Origin: Symbiodinium natans
Taxonomy: Eukaryota > Sar > Dinophyceae > Suessiales > Symbiodiniaceae
DNA length: 64,000 bases
Direction of reading: 5' to 3'
NCBI GenBank assembly: GCA_905221605.1
Contig: CAJNDS010002154.1
Span: 439,988-503,987, forward strand
In this document: piece after piece, positions 22,630 through 32,768 of the stretch
Numbering within the stretch: position 1 is the first letter of the stretch
How the letters are laid out: every line of letters begins with the position of its first letter
Notes under the pieces: generated by a model
Told to the model about the DNA's origin: nothing
Databases searched by the model: none
Seen by the model: only the letters and a program-made list of their open reading frames with translations
Position numbers and translations under genes: made by a program

Positions 22630-23949
22630 CTGCAGCCATGCACACTCCTCCCTCCCTCCCCTGCTATGGGCCCTGTTAGGCACCCAAGCAAGTTCATGAC
22701 AAAGCCTAGCTCTTGTAGATACCAAGCTGCTTTCTGGATGGAGCTCCATTTGCATGGCAAGAGCTTCGGTGGTTTTGGCAGACCCAAACCACACGTCTCT
22801 GCGCAGCTGTGGAGGCAGCACCTTGCGAGAAGCGTGGCTAAGCAGCACTCGAGCACGACTCTTGCAAAACTTGACAATCGCGCCTCCGCATGAAAGCGAG
22901 CTGCTGCGCCATACTCAGTCATGGCAACAACCCAGCTGTGATGCTACACTAGCAGCACTGGCCTAGGTCATGTTTCTCAACACCACCTACGGAAGCAATG
23001 AGCCAAGGTCGCTAAAGGCGGTTGACTGGTCACTCACCTCTAAATGGGCAGTCTTTTCTGCTGTGAGAAGTCGAGGGCGGCTGCGTGGCATGTCTGACAT
23101 CATTGACATCAAGGGCAGCCTCCCCCCCCCCCTCCCCCGAGACTCTCTTTCACCTGGCCCAAGATGGGGTGGCTCGCGGCCCAAACCCGGTCTTCGGGAG
23201 CTTCGGCCAGCGCACTCCGAAGCCACCTGGATGTGCAAAGCTTTGGACCGTCTTGATAGGATTAGGCTTGTTTTTGGGATTGATCTACGAAGGCTTCGAG
23301 CCTTCGGCTTGGGGCACTCAGAGACCCGCGGGTATGTGGGCAGAGAGGGAGGAGAGGCGGCGAATGAGCAAAGAGATGGCACCTCCTACAATCTCTCAAG
23401 GCTGCTGTACTTCTTTCCGAAGAAGCCGCACCACAATGCGGCGGATTGAAGCTTCGCGATTGTGCCATTGTGCATGCAGGAAGCAGATAGTCAGATGGAT
23501 CCTTTTGCTTTGATCCAAGATCTGGAATCAGGAAACTCCCCCCCTGACCCAAGCCCCTCCAAGCTTGAGCTTCATGAACCTTCCTTGAACGCCTGGTTGA
23601 GCAAAGCACTCTTATGTGCTCATACGATGTCTCTCTCCATTATGGCACTCTTCCACGCTCCGCTACCCATATGTTGACCAGATGACCGCCGGCTGGTTGC
23701 ATTTCAAGAGGGGACTCTCAACTTGGGAAGCAGCATGCATTCTGCACTGCCTCTTGCCGTGCATAAGTCTGATTTCCACTCCAACGCAGTGTTTACAGCG
23801 GTCAGGGAAAGTTGACCGTTTTGGCCCTGAAACCTCAATGAATGCAGAGGACTCATGAGGTTGACGAAATCGACCGCAGGAAACCTTGCCCCCCCCATGA
23901 ACTCATGCATGTTACAGCTACCAAAAGCAACGAGGCAGCGAGATCGCTA

Positions 23950-24470
23950 CGAAATCACGTAACCCCAAAAGGGCGCAGCTCGTGTGCCCAACTCTTGGCC
24001 GCCCACCTGACCACCTCACTTTGGAACGGCTCGGGCATCGTGGGAGTCGCACGTGCCAAGCTGCTTCGGAGCTCCTCCGAGGAGACACCGGGCTCACGAA
24101 GCAAACAGGCGCCCGGTGTCAGCGCGCATATCCTCCATCTGGACATCGGCCGTGCTGCGGTAGAAGTGGGCCCAGCCTCAGGCTTGAGGTGCAATGACGG
24201 CCATGTACATGCTGACACGGCCTGCGCAACGCGATGCACTTTCTGGCTTCCTGGCCTGGAAAAGACACCCGGTCGACCTCCACGTTTACATGGAAGGGCG
24301 TCTCCTGTCTCTTTTTTTGACTGTGACATTGACAAACCATGCACTTGTGATTCTGAGATATTCTGAGCTTGACCACCTCACGCAAATCACTGGAGCGGCG
24401 CTTTTTGCCATAACGAGCAAGTTCGCTGGTCCAAGCTAGATGAAGCACTCGAAGAGCATCGCTGGCCATG
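23950..24470 (-). CDS. Unassigned exons
   Basis: Two minus-strand stretches look coding. About 24470-24365 opens at an ATG and reads MASDALRVLHLAWTSELARY, then KKRRSSDLREVVKL. About 24125-23960 reads SSEELRSSLARATPTMPEPF followed by VVRWAAKSWAHELRPFG and a donor-like GGG|GTTACG. Both are helix-rich. No family recognised. Confidence 0.35.
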
Positions 24471-24637
24471 GACTCTATCTTCTCCGCCTACTCTTGTGTC
24501 GTTTCCTGCGGATTGAACGTGCCCTCGGGCATGGACTGCACCATACACACCATGGGCATCATTGACATCTGACTTTCCGCATACGGAGCCTCGGCTCAGC
24601 CAGCATGTAGTCTGACAAGATCGACTGGGAAATGCTT

Positions 24638-25165
24638 TCAGCATACACTTGATATCAACTCAGGCAAAAAAGGACGAGGCACCATCACAGGAGTCATCAC
24701 GTTGGTTGACGGGTCGTACATCACCATTTGCATGGTGCTGCTTCCATCAGGGCTGTGCGCCGACTTCTGAGCATGTTCCCGGACCTCTGACTCTAGGTTT
24801 GCAACAGCTTGCTCCAGCTTGACCTGTTTCATCGATAACCTCAGTTTCATCGGGCGCAAGGCATCTTCACAACATGCACACTGTGTGAATGTGTGAATAT
24901 AACCCTCCACAAGGACGAACCAAGAGCATCGCTCTTCTAGCAGGGCATAGATCTTGTTGAACTTCTCAGCTTCCTGTATCTCAGACATTCTTGCGAGGAA
25001 AAGCATGAAGCCCCAGCGAGCGGGATTTATTGTGACTCAAACACAGCCTCGCGCTCGAAGCCGGCCAAGGCATGGGACATCGCCTGCTGGGCCCGGTGGA
25101 GCGCACGCTCCACGCGGACGCTTTCCGGGACGAATTGCATCGGCTCGCCTAAAAAACAAAGGAGG
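24638..25165 (-). CDS. Unassigned exons with a coiled-coil segment
   Basis: After a pyrimidine-rich acceptor (gtttttttag|GCGAGC) at about 25147 the minus strand reads EPMQFVPESVRVERALHRAQ and continues to a stop at about 25030. A second exon starting at about 24829 reads VKLEQAVANLESEVREHAQK, a heptad-like coiled coil, followed by a Met/Pro/Val-rich tail and a stop at 24638. They could be the C-terminal exons of the kinase gene to the right or a separate small gene. Confidence 0.35.
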
Positions 25166-25519
25166 AATCAGTTCAAACAGTTCTCAAGGTTGTTGCTTGA
25201 GACAGAGTTGATACGAAAAGGAAAAGACAACAACTGTTTAACTCGTAGCTTGCTCCCATAGACCACGGTTGCCCCTTCAAAAAGCTTTCTCAAACACGAA
25301 GCCAGGGTCTGAAGCCGTCCACATAGTAACCCCCGCGCATCAGCCACGCTGTCACTATGAAAGGAAGGCGGACGGCTCGCTCTGCGCTGGTCTTCGGGCC
25401 AACACGCTCTGGTGGCTGGCAGCTTGGGGCAGATAGCAACAGGCCAGGCAAAAAGGAATCAGAGAAAGCCTAAAATGACGCCCGCATGTGCACACTTCTT
25501 ACGCTTCTTAGATGTGGCT

Positions 25520-28500
25520 CGGTGGCTCCTGGCCAGTGAGCAGCCACCACAAAAGTATCCCAAGGCCTCGGCGGCACGCAGGATCACATGCAAAATCCAC
25601 ATGTTCACTATCTTGGCGAGCTCGGGGGATGCGCAGAGGCTCAGGGATGCTCAGGGATGGGCCATACACATCACTGGCTCCTGGTACTATGAGACCACGC
25701 AGAATCTCAGGGGGCATCGCTGCCAGGTTGCCAGGAAATGCCTCCACGATTGGAAGCCAGGCTGTGACTCTCACATCCCCGTCACCCACCTTTTTCGAGT
25801 TTCACGCGCCTCCACATCATACCTGCTGGTATAGACATCTATGGCGTTCGGTTGCCTGCTTAGTCTGCCGCGTCTCAGGAACGGCCAAGTGCTGCAGCTT
25901 CAGCATCAGCTTCAGCCAAAGTTGCTCAATCTCCTCAACCAAACGTCGAATGGACAGCGGATACCTGGACTTGCTACCGGCCGCAGTGGCTCGCTTCATC
26001 GGCGCATCTGCAGCTCTGTGGCGAGTATCGCTCGCAGCACGGGAAGCGCCGGTGGTGCACGTAGCGTGCACCTCCCAAGCTGCAAGCCCTAGGCTTGCCC
26101 ACTCGACACAAGGCAAGAGAGCACAGACAAAGGCAGAGAAAGAGCAAACAAAAACCACAGAGAGAGAGAGAGAGAACAGAGACAGAGAAACAGAGACACA
26201 GAGGGACAGAGAGAAAGAAAGAGAGAGAACAGGACAACAGACGGAGTGATGAGAGGAAGGCAGGGGCGCAGGCTTTGCAGGTGCATCTCAGGCACGAAAC
26301 TGCTCCAAGGGCTGACAGGCCGCAGCGCGCCGAGTTGAGCTTACCAGCAGAGAATTGCCGAAATCCTGTGTCGAGGGCCAGAAGGGCCGACAAACTTACT
26401 CAGCGAAGCTCAAAGAATTCAAACAAGACTGCAGAGCAACGCAATTGGAGGAGGAGGGGCTTGACTTTACACGTTGTCTCAAACGGGAGAAAACAGTGGG
26501 GCCGCTTGCTCGCCTCTGTTTTTGCTCGTTCCTCGATCCTGTAACGTTAGCGAGGAGGCAAGATGCTTTGTTCCAAGGGAGACCTGTGGGTGGAATCACG
26601 TAGTCGCTTTGGGGGTTGTTGCTACTGAGCATGGGTGCCACATGCCTTTGTCCAACACATGGATGCACAGTTCGCATTTGAGGTTGTTCGGGAGTCTTGC
26701 CAACATCGACAAAAGACAATCAGGCAAAGAGTCTAGATGGTGTCAATGTGCCCTATGCACCCTTGGGCAGAGGGTGCAGATTCTTACTGGGCAAGGAATG
26801 CAGGGCGATTCAGAACAGAGGGAAGCAAATCCCCTTTTGGAGAGCAAATGCAAGCCACTTTGCATGCCCATTTCAACCCGTTTAGGCTGCGTTTAGGCCA
26901 AGTTCGGTTAGCTCAGGACGAGTGGGAGCTTGTGTTTGCTGCATGAGCTTCAGCCAACAAGTGCGAGATCCCAAGCATCCTCAAGCAAGTTGGCCAGGCT
27001 ACGAGACCGACGGCTTGTGCAACGAGCTTTTACATGGTGCAATGCGAACAGAGATTGCAACATATGTGAAATCTGAAATCGGTGATTGCCTTCGAGCCCA
27101 TGCCTGTCAGAAAGGGTGGGGCCATGTTTGCGAAACTGCGGAGAAAGATTTAAAGATCATGTAGCACACAAGGAGCCCTGATGCTGGTGGACGATGCACA
27201 AGCAATGGGCTTAGCAAGACAACAGAGCAAAGAACGATGAAGGTTTGGTGTTCCCTACTTTTTCTTCGAAACTGGCCAAGGCGGCCCTCACGAAGTCAGG
27301 TGATACGGTCAGAAAGTCCCGATGGCACATGTTCCACGTCGTCCAAGTCGTAAATGCAGAAACCGATTCTCTGCTCAGGGCCCTGAGAGCCCGGCGGCAA
27401 GACATGAGAAGATCAGTACTGCAAGCAGCCACAAGGACCGAAACACCGGCGAAGCGCACGTGGGAAAGCAGAGGAGTTCATTGCCCGAGCGGTGTGGCTG
27501 AGCGCGAACCTATTGCAAAGACGATTGTCTTGTGAGGCTCGATGTGTTGTTCAGTCTGCAATGACACTTGTCAAGTGTGCTGGGTGATTTTGCCAAAGAC
27601 ATGTGTGGGGTCCCAAGGCCAGGCATATGGTTTGTGCAGGCGCGCCCTGAGGCCTGCTTGGGGTGCCAAGTCTTCGGTCGCAGATGCCATGACCAGCGGG
27701 CAGAAAGCAGCATGCTTCCGACATCTTCCGACACAGGAGAAAGCACTCTTTGCTCTTTGCTATGTTCAGGTGTGTGAAGATGTCACCACTCACTGCGAAA
27801 GTAATCAGATCCTGCATGCGATTGGCCGATGGCCTGGGATTCGTGGGCATGTCCTCCCTTATTCGCAGTGAGAGAAACGCTCAAGTGATCCAAACTGATC
27901 AATTCAGATGACCTAATGGAACCTGCCCCATTGGAGGTTTATCTGGGGCGCGACCACCAAGCAATCCCTGGGCCGGAATGTGCATGTAAATGATCTGGGC
28001 CGGGGATTTACAACGATATATGTGAACTGATGCGAGGTCGGGTGCCTGACCTACATCCACGTGGGCCCATCGGATTCGGCAGCCTTATCCGAGGACCTCG
28101 AAGATGAGCATCAAGACGAGAGAGGATCAGGAGAACTTCGGGTTGGGAGTCGGGCCAGACTGATGGCGATGGCAAAGGACGACAAGAAAATATCGATGCT
28201 GCGATGTTCTTGGGAAAGCTGCTGAAGATGAGTGCGTCTCTGGTGGAACCACCACAGGATCCATGGGGGATGACCCAAGGAGGCTGCATGCTGCAGTCTG
28301 GCGCAGCTGGTTTCTGGCGAATTGCAAGCCCCTAGCAACCCTGCGGGACCCTGCAGGCCCACTACTTCCCCAGCTCCCGCCGAAGAATGTGCTTTCACTA
28401 GTGAGACCTACATGCCACAGGAGGCTTATCAGACCAAACCTGGATATCAATCCGATCTCTTCCAGGCGTCCACCAACCGAGCACAGCCGGCGTCATCCAG

Positions 28501-29500
28501 ACAGCAATTGCCCGCAGAGATGTCTGCGTGGATGATGCCATTGAGCCGAAGAAGTTTCACCTGATAGCTTCTGTCGTGCCAAAGTTGCAATTTGACATGA
28601 TTCAACCACAGTCTGCCGACGATCGCCAGGGACAGTCGACTACAGTGAAGAAAGTCGATGCTTGCACTCAAACGCTGCTAACAGCAGATGGGGCACAGCA
28701 CTCAACAGTTGGTCGACGACATCACACCGCGACGGCACATCCAGGGTTTCCAGCCTGGGACTTGAATCCAGCGGCTGCCCCGCATGCTCCAGCACCAGCA
28801 TAAGCTCGGAGTTCGCCTCTGCATCCTGTGATGCTTCCCCACTTTAAACCCACTTTACCCTTCTCCACAAAACGCGGTGGGGGGGGGCCAGGCCCGGACC
28901 TCCTCCACGAAGCGGGGCTCTGACGAAAGCAAGGTCACCACGTGGCCCAAGCCCTCGTGCTGTGGGCCATCAGACAGCCTGGCACCCACCGCCTCAGCGC
29001 CACAAGCAAAAGAGCTCGGATTCCGAGCAAAGCCGAGCACCAGATCTTGCGCGCCCATTGCATCTTCAAGTCGCTCTCTCTTTGTCCCATTGCTGCTGGT
29101 GCTGTCCTGACCCGTCGCGAGCAAGCACAAGCTTGCGAGACACATCTGAAGGCTGTCCACATGTCCTAAGAGAGATTGGCCGAAGAAGGCAGCAACAGCT
29201 GCGTCGACCTTTGGGAAGTGCTTCAACACAGCCAGATCCCCAGACCTCCTGGCAGAGCACCCGCGTAGCCACAACCATCTTCTCCAGACAACCACTACCA
29301 AGTCGACTGGCAATGGCTGGCAGAGCCAGCTGACCAAACCCACAGAAGTGTTCAAGCTACAAAAAAGCGCAGCATGCCATGCCTGGGACACCCACCCCCT
29401 GACCCTTTTGCAACCCTCAAAATGTGGCGGCGCGGCTGCGGAGGCGTGAGCCGCAACTCCCACACCGATGCGAAAGCGCCGCTGCCAAGGTGCCGGCCTG
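25520..29500 (-). CDS. Divergent protein kinase, multi-exon (PINK1-like order possible)
   Basis: Kinase subdomains occur in order on the minus strand. About 29495-29405 has RHLGSGAFASVWELRLT, the Gly-rich loop, then HILRVAKG where the VAIK strand should be. About 28845-28700 has SELMLVLEHAGQPLD, a hinge-like strand. About 28560-28485 has NGIIHADISAGNCCLDDAG, the catalytic loop with HAD in place of HRD but with the Asp and Asn positions kept. About 25795-25695 has GNLAAMPPEILRG, the APE equivalent. About 25570-25520 has GLGILLWWLLTGQEPP, helix F. A coiled helical exon near 25990-25880 (SIRRLVEEIEQLWLKLM) lies between the catalytic loop and the APE-like motif and may be an insert. A clear DFG was not found. 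Kinases with G-N-x-x-x-M-x-PE resemble the PINK1 group, but this assignment is tentative. The span is about 4 kb, mostly intron. Confidence 0.5.
26159..26230. repeat. (GA)n/(GACA)n microsatellite
   Basis: GA dinucleotide run with interspersed CA, of the form gagagagagaacagagacagagaaacagagacacaga. It lies in an intron-like part of the kinase span. Confidence 0.95.
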
Positions 29501-29537
29501 CAGAACGAAGTAACAACCATCGGCTGAGCAACTTATA

Positions 29538-29602
29538 GGGCATTTTAGGGGGGTTTGTAGGGGTTAATCATGGGGTTTGTAAGGTTTAAAAGGGTTTCTA
29601 GG
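29538..29602. repeat. Degenerate telomere-like G-strand repeats
   Basis: Variants of TTTAGGG: tagggcattttagggggg, tttgtaggggttaat, ggggtttgtaaggtttaaaagggtttctagg. It lies just upstream of the kinase Gly-loop exon. Confidence 0.55.
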
Positions 29603-29759
29603 AACCCTGTTGAAGCCCCCACTGGGGCGCCAAGCCAATTCAAGCCAATTCGACTGACTCGGCTTCCTGATCAGGTCTCCTTCCCCCTTTCCCGCTTGTC
29701 TCCCTCCCCGACAAATTTGTCCCCCATACCCGTACCCTTCGCCCTCCTCGGCCACCCAT

Positions 29760-29850
29760 GCGGAGGGGTGGGGTGGGGGTGGGGGGTGGGTGGGGGGTGG
29801 GGTGTGGGGGGCGGTGCAGACCGATGGTGGGGGGGTGGGGGGTACTCCAA
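29760..29850. repeat. G-rich tract (GGGGT/GGGTGGGG)
   Basis: About 90 bp with many runs of four or more G (ggggtggggtgggggtggggggtgggtgggg). It could fold into G-quadruplexes. The Pro/His-rich minus-strand translation is an artefact of composition. Confidence 0.85.
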
Positions 29851-30628
29851 AGTGCGCAAATGTTTCTCTGGCTCCGCCTGGGACCTTTTTCTGGCCTTGT
29901 TGCACTGCCTGTCGCTTATGTGTAGTTGACACAGGGGTGCGTTAGATGGGCACGAATGCCTTCTTGTCAACAAAACGAATCTCGTACCTATCTCGCTCTC
30001 TATCTCGTTCTCTATCTCGTTCTGAGCTGACATGCCAGTGCTGCTCGACATGAATCCGCCGTCCGACCTGCCGCGGCCTGTACCCATCCATCAGGCCCCG
30101 CGAAGCGCAACGTGGCACCGGCCTGTAGCAAAGCCTGTGCCAGACCAACCCAACTCAACTCACAGTGTTCTGGACTTTGGACCTCGCACAAGCTCCCTTC
30201 CGCCTGCGCCGAAGAAGCCGCCTGCCGCTGCCGAGACAGCAAAAACACTAGCTCTCTCCAGGCCCAGATGCCTACAGGCACCCAATTGCAGATGCTACCC
30301 AAAGTCTTAGTACTTCTCGCATGGCCTCGCTGGTTGCTCCACGTACACCAGGCGGGCAGCGGGCTAGAAAGCGGCGCATTTTGCTTTGACATGGCAGAAG
30401 TGCACTTGCACACTGGCATCTGGTCAAAAATGATGAACCACTTAACTCACAATAAAAGTCAATGCAAAGGTTCTAGTGCTTGACTCCCATGTGGCCACAC
30501 CTTCTTCAAGGAGCCACGCATTGCGGGCAAGGTGGGGGCAGCACTTAACCAAAGAAGCAGCTGAGGAAACGAACCATCGGGATCTCGTGGCCGTTCTGCT
30601 TCATCGAGCCGCTCCTTGCAAGATGCGC

Positions 30629-30750
30629 CATTTGATGTGCCATTTGATGTGTCATTTGATGTGTCATTTGATGTGTCATTTGATATGTCATTTGATGTGT
30701 CATTTGATGTGTCATTTGATGTGTCATTTGATGTGTCATTTGATGTGTCA
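30629..30750. repeat. 12-bp minisatellite catttgatgtgt, about 10 copies
   Basis: Near-perfect tandem of catttgatgtgt, with gc in place of gt in the first copies and one tga-tat variant. Because the unit is 12 bp, all frames stay periodic: plus reads HLMC repeats and minus reads MTHQ repeats. There is no independent sign that it is translated. Confidence 0.95.
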
Positions 30751-30839
30751 TTTTGTTGAATGTGTCTGTACAGTTCCGTTGCGTTCTGTCTGCCACAATC
30801 TTAATCGGAACTCTGCCCGAAACACCTTTCCCCACTCAG

Positions 30840-31250
30840 GTTGACATGCACACGATGCTCAACGAGTCTCTGTTTGTGCAACAGTACAAACATTGGAACT
30901 GCCACATGCAAGCCTGCATGCCCCGGGGCCAGTCGGCAGTCAGCAGGACGTCGATCGTGGACGAGCGCTCCTCGACCTGAAGCTCTTACAATGAAGTGGC
31001 TTGGCCAAACTGCCGTCACAATAGCTCTCACAGAAGTTATCTCGTAAATTCTCGTGTCGTGCTGGCCAGCTGAGAGGTTTCACATCCCTGTGTTCGGGAG
31101 ATGTGCAGAATCACGCGGCCGGATTTAAACTGCCAGCGCACAGAGCCAAGAACCATTTTGATCAACCGCTTCACAGCTGCTGACGTGTAGGCCTTGGGTT
31201 GGCAACTCCACATGCTGTGGTCGACAACCAGCTTGGCATCAAAACCCAAA
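30840..31250 (-). CDS. Candidate exons of a CWF19L1/DBR1-like protein
   Basis: One minus-strand stretch (about 31240-31095) reads AKLVVDHSMWSCQPKAYTSA then LIKMVLGSVRWQF. A second (about 30985-30845), after an acceptor-like cttcag|GTCGAGG, reads SSTIDVLLTADWPRGMQ. The pattern D-hydrophobic-LLT-x-x-WP-x-G recalls the N-terminal metallophosphatase-like region of CWF19-like proteins, and less closely the SHDWP motif of lariat debranching enzymes. The plus strand is also open over the second stretch, with a plausible cag|GTTGAC acceptor at 30839, so the strand is not certain. Confidence 0.3.
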
Positions 31251-31439
31251 CCTCACGTCGCAGCACGTTGCTTTTCCCACGGGGCTCCGGCGGTTCCCAC
31301 AAAGTTGGGACTGTCTTCCTGCACCTGCGGCGGCCAATTTCGGACAAACCAGCGAAAGAACCGTGGAAGAAAGGAGTGCAAAAGAGAGTCTGAGGTCTAA
31401 GTAGGTGGACAAGCTACTCTAGACAGAAATCCGCCGACC

Positions 31440-32489
31440 CCGCCTTTGGGGTCGAGCGCCCGGGAAGCCCCTTACACGGGAGGTAGTCCTGACGACCCCC
31501 CCCCCACCCTTCCCTTCCCCCCCGACCCGGGACCCCCCCTCCCGGCCCCCGAAAAACACTTTTTTCTCCCTAACCCCCCCCCCCGACCTGACGACCCCTC
31601 CGCCCCCCGACCAGGGACCCCCCCCTCCCGGCCCCAAAAAACTCAAAAACACTTTTTTTGTCCTGTTCAGAACCGACGATTTGTGACCGCTAACCCACAA
31701 AAGTGCTCCGTGCGTGCTTGCAAACCCGTTCCTTGCTGGTGGCCCTGACCCCCTGCCCACCTGACCCTTACCCCCTACACCCCCCTTCTCCCCCACCCCC
31801 GGACCAGGGGACCCGGACCCACCCGACCTGTCGACCCCCACCCCCACCCCCTCCCCTTCCGACCAGCGACCCCCCCTCCCGGCCCCAAAAAACTCAAAAA
31901 CACTTTTTTTGTCGAGTTCAGAACCGACGATTTCTGACCGCCAACCCACAAAAACGCTCCGTGCGTGCTTGCCCTGCCCCTACCCCCCCCCCCCCCCCCC
32001 CGCCCCGGACCAGGGGACCCCCCCCCCCACCCGACGACCCCCCGACCAGGGATTCCCCCTCCCGGCCCCAACAAACTCAAAAACACCCTCCCTGTCAGGT
32101 TCAGAACTGGCGATTTGTGACCGCTACAAAAACGCTCCGTGCGTGCTTGCCCTGCCCCTACCCCCTACTCCTCCCAAGCCCGAAGTCCAGCCTCCTGAGC
32201 TTGGAGTCCACCACCCAAACCCTTGCACCCCCTACGCATCCGACCCCCCAACAAGGGGACCCGGACCCCCGACCTGTCGACCCCCACCCCCACCCCCTCC
32301 CTTCCGACCAGGGACCCCCCCTCCCGGCCCCAAAAACTCAAAAACACTTTTTTTGACCGCCAACCCACAAAAACGCTCCGTGCGTGCTTGCCCTGCCCCT
32401 ACCCCCTACTCCTCCCGAGCCCGAAGTCCACCACCCAAACCCCACCCCCCTCCCCTTCCGCCCCGGACCAGGGACCCCCCCCCACCCCT
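31440..32489. repeat. Degenerate C-rich tandem array, left part (4 copies)
   Basis: Repeated units contain the core gctccgtgcgtgcttgc at 31705, 31956, 32134 and 32375, preceded by gttcagaacc-gacgatttgtgaccgc and aaaaaactcaaaaacactttttttg, and followed by ccctgcccctaccccctactcc. Spacing varies (251, 178 and 241 bp). Pro-rich open frames come from the C-rich parts; no gene is claimed. The array is interrupted by the retrotransposon and resumes at 41564. Confidence 0.85.
32485..32489. repeat. Target-site duplication, left copy (cccct)
   Basis: The five bases cccct just before the 5' LTR are identical to the five bases after the 3' LTR (41559-41563). Five bp is the usual duplication for Ty1/copia integrases. 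Confidence 0.85.
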
Positions 32490-32754
32490 TGAAGAAGAAT
32501 GGAAGGATGAACGCATGGATGTGTCGCCGCTTCTCAGAGGATGGCTACGAAAGGCCTCTTGAGCAGTGTAAAAATCCCAAGACTTATGCACAGCGTACAT
32601 GTACAAATGACAAATCGCTTTTCTGTGCAAAGAGGCATAGCGCCCAAGTCTTACAGCATACTTCTTTCGGGATCGTGCGAAAATGGGAGTCAAAGCCGAG
32701 TGCGCCGCCATGGTTTCAATTGATGGGGCCAGATTCCTTTGATCCTGTTTTTCA
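32490..32754 (+). repeat. 5' LTR of the copia element
   Basis: 265 bp, TGAAGAAGAATGG...GTTTTTCA. It is identical to the 3' LTR except A at 32574 versus T at 41378. It should hold the element promoter; no TATA box was obvious. One reading frame is open along the LTR's length and continuous with gag. Confidence 0.95.
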
Positions 32755-32768
32755 GGTTATGCCAGCCC
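32755..32768 (+). promoter_or_regulatory. Candidate primer-binding site
   Basis: Sequence immediately after the 5' LTR starts ggttatg, the reverse complement of CAUAACC found in the anticodon loop of initiator tRNA-Met. Drosophila copia primes from this part of the same tRNA. Complementarity beyond seven bases depends on the host tRNA, which is not in the window. Confidence 0.45.

Noticed and set aside
30032-30980. A plus-strand gene (MNPPSDLPRP... then an exon after cactcag at 30839)
   Set aside because: Plausible, but the minus strand over the same DNA gives a better motif (DVLLTADWP). The plus model has no recognisable domain. Kept only as an alternative.
31446-32570. Pro/Thr-rich proteins of about 200 codons in the C-rich array, also at 41677-42752
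   Set aside because: They follow the tandem repeat and recur with it in every frame, so they are repeat artefacts rather than genes.
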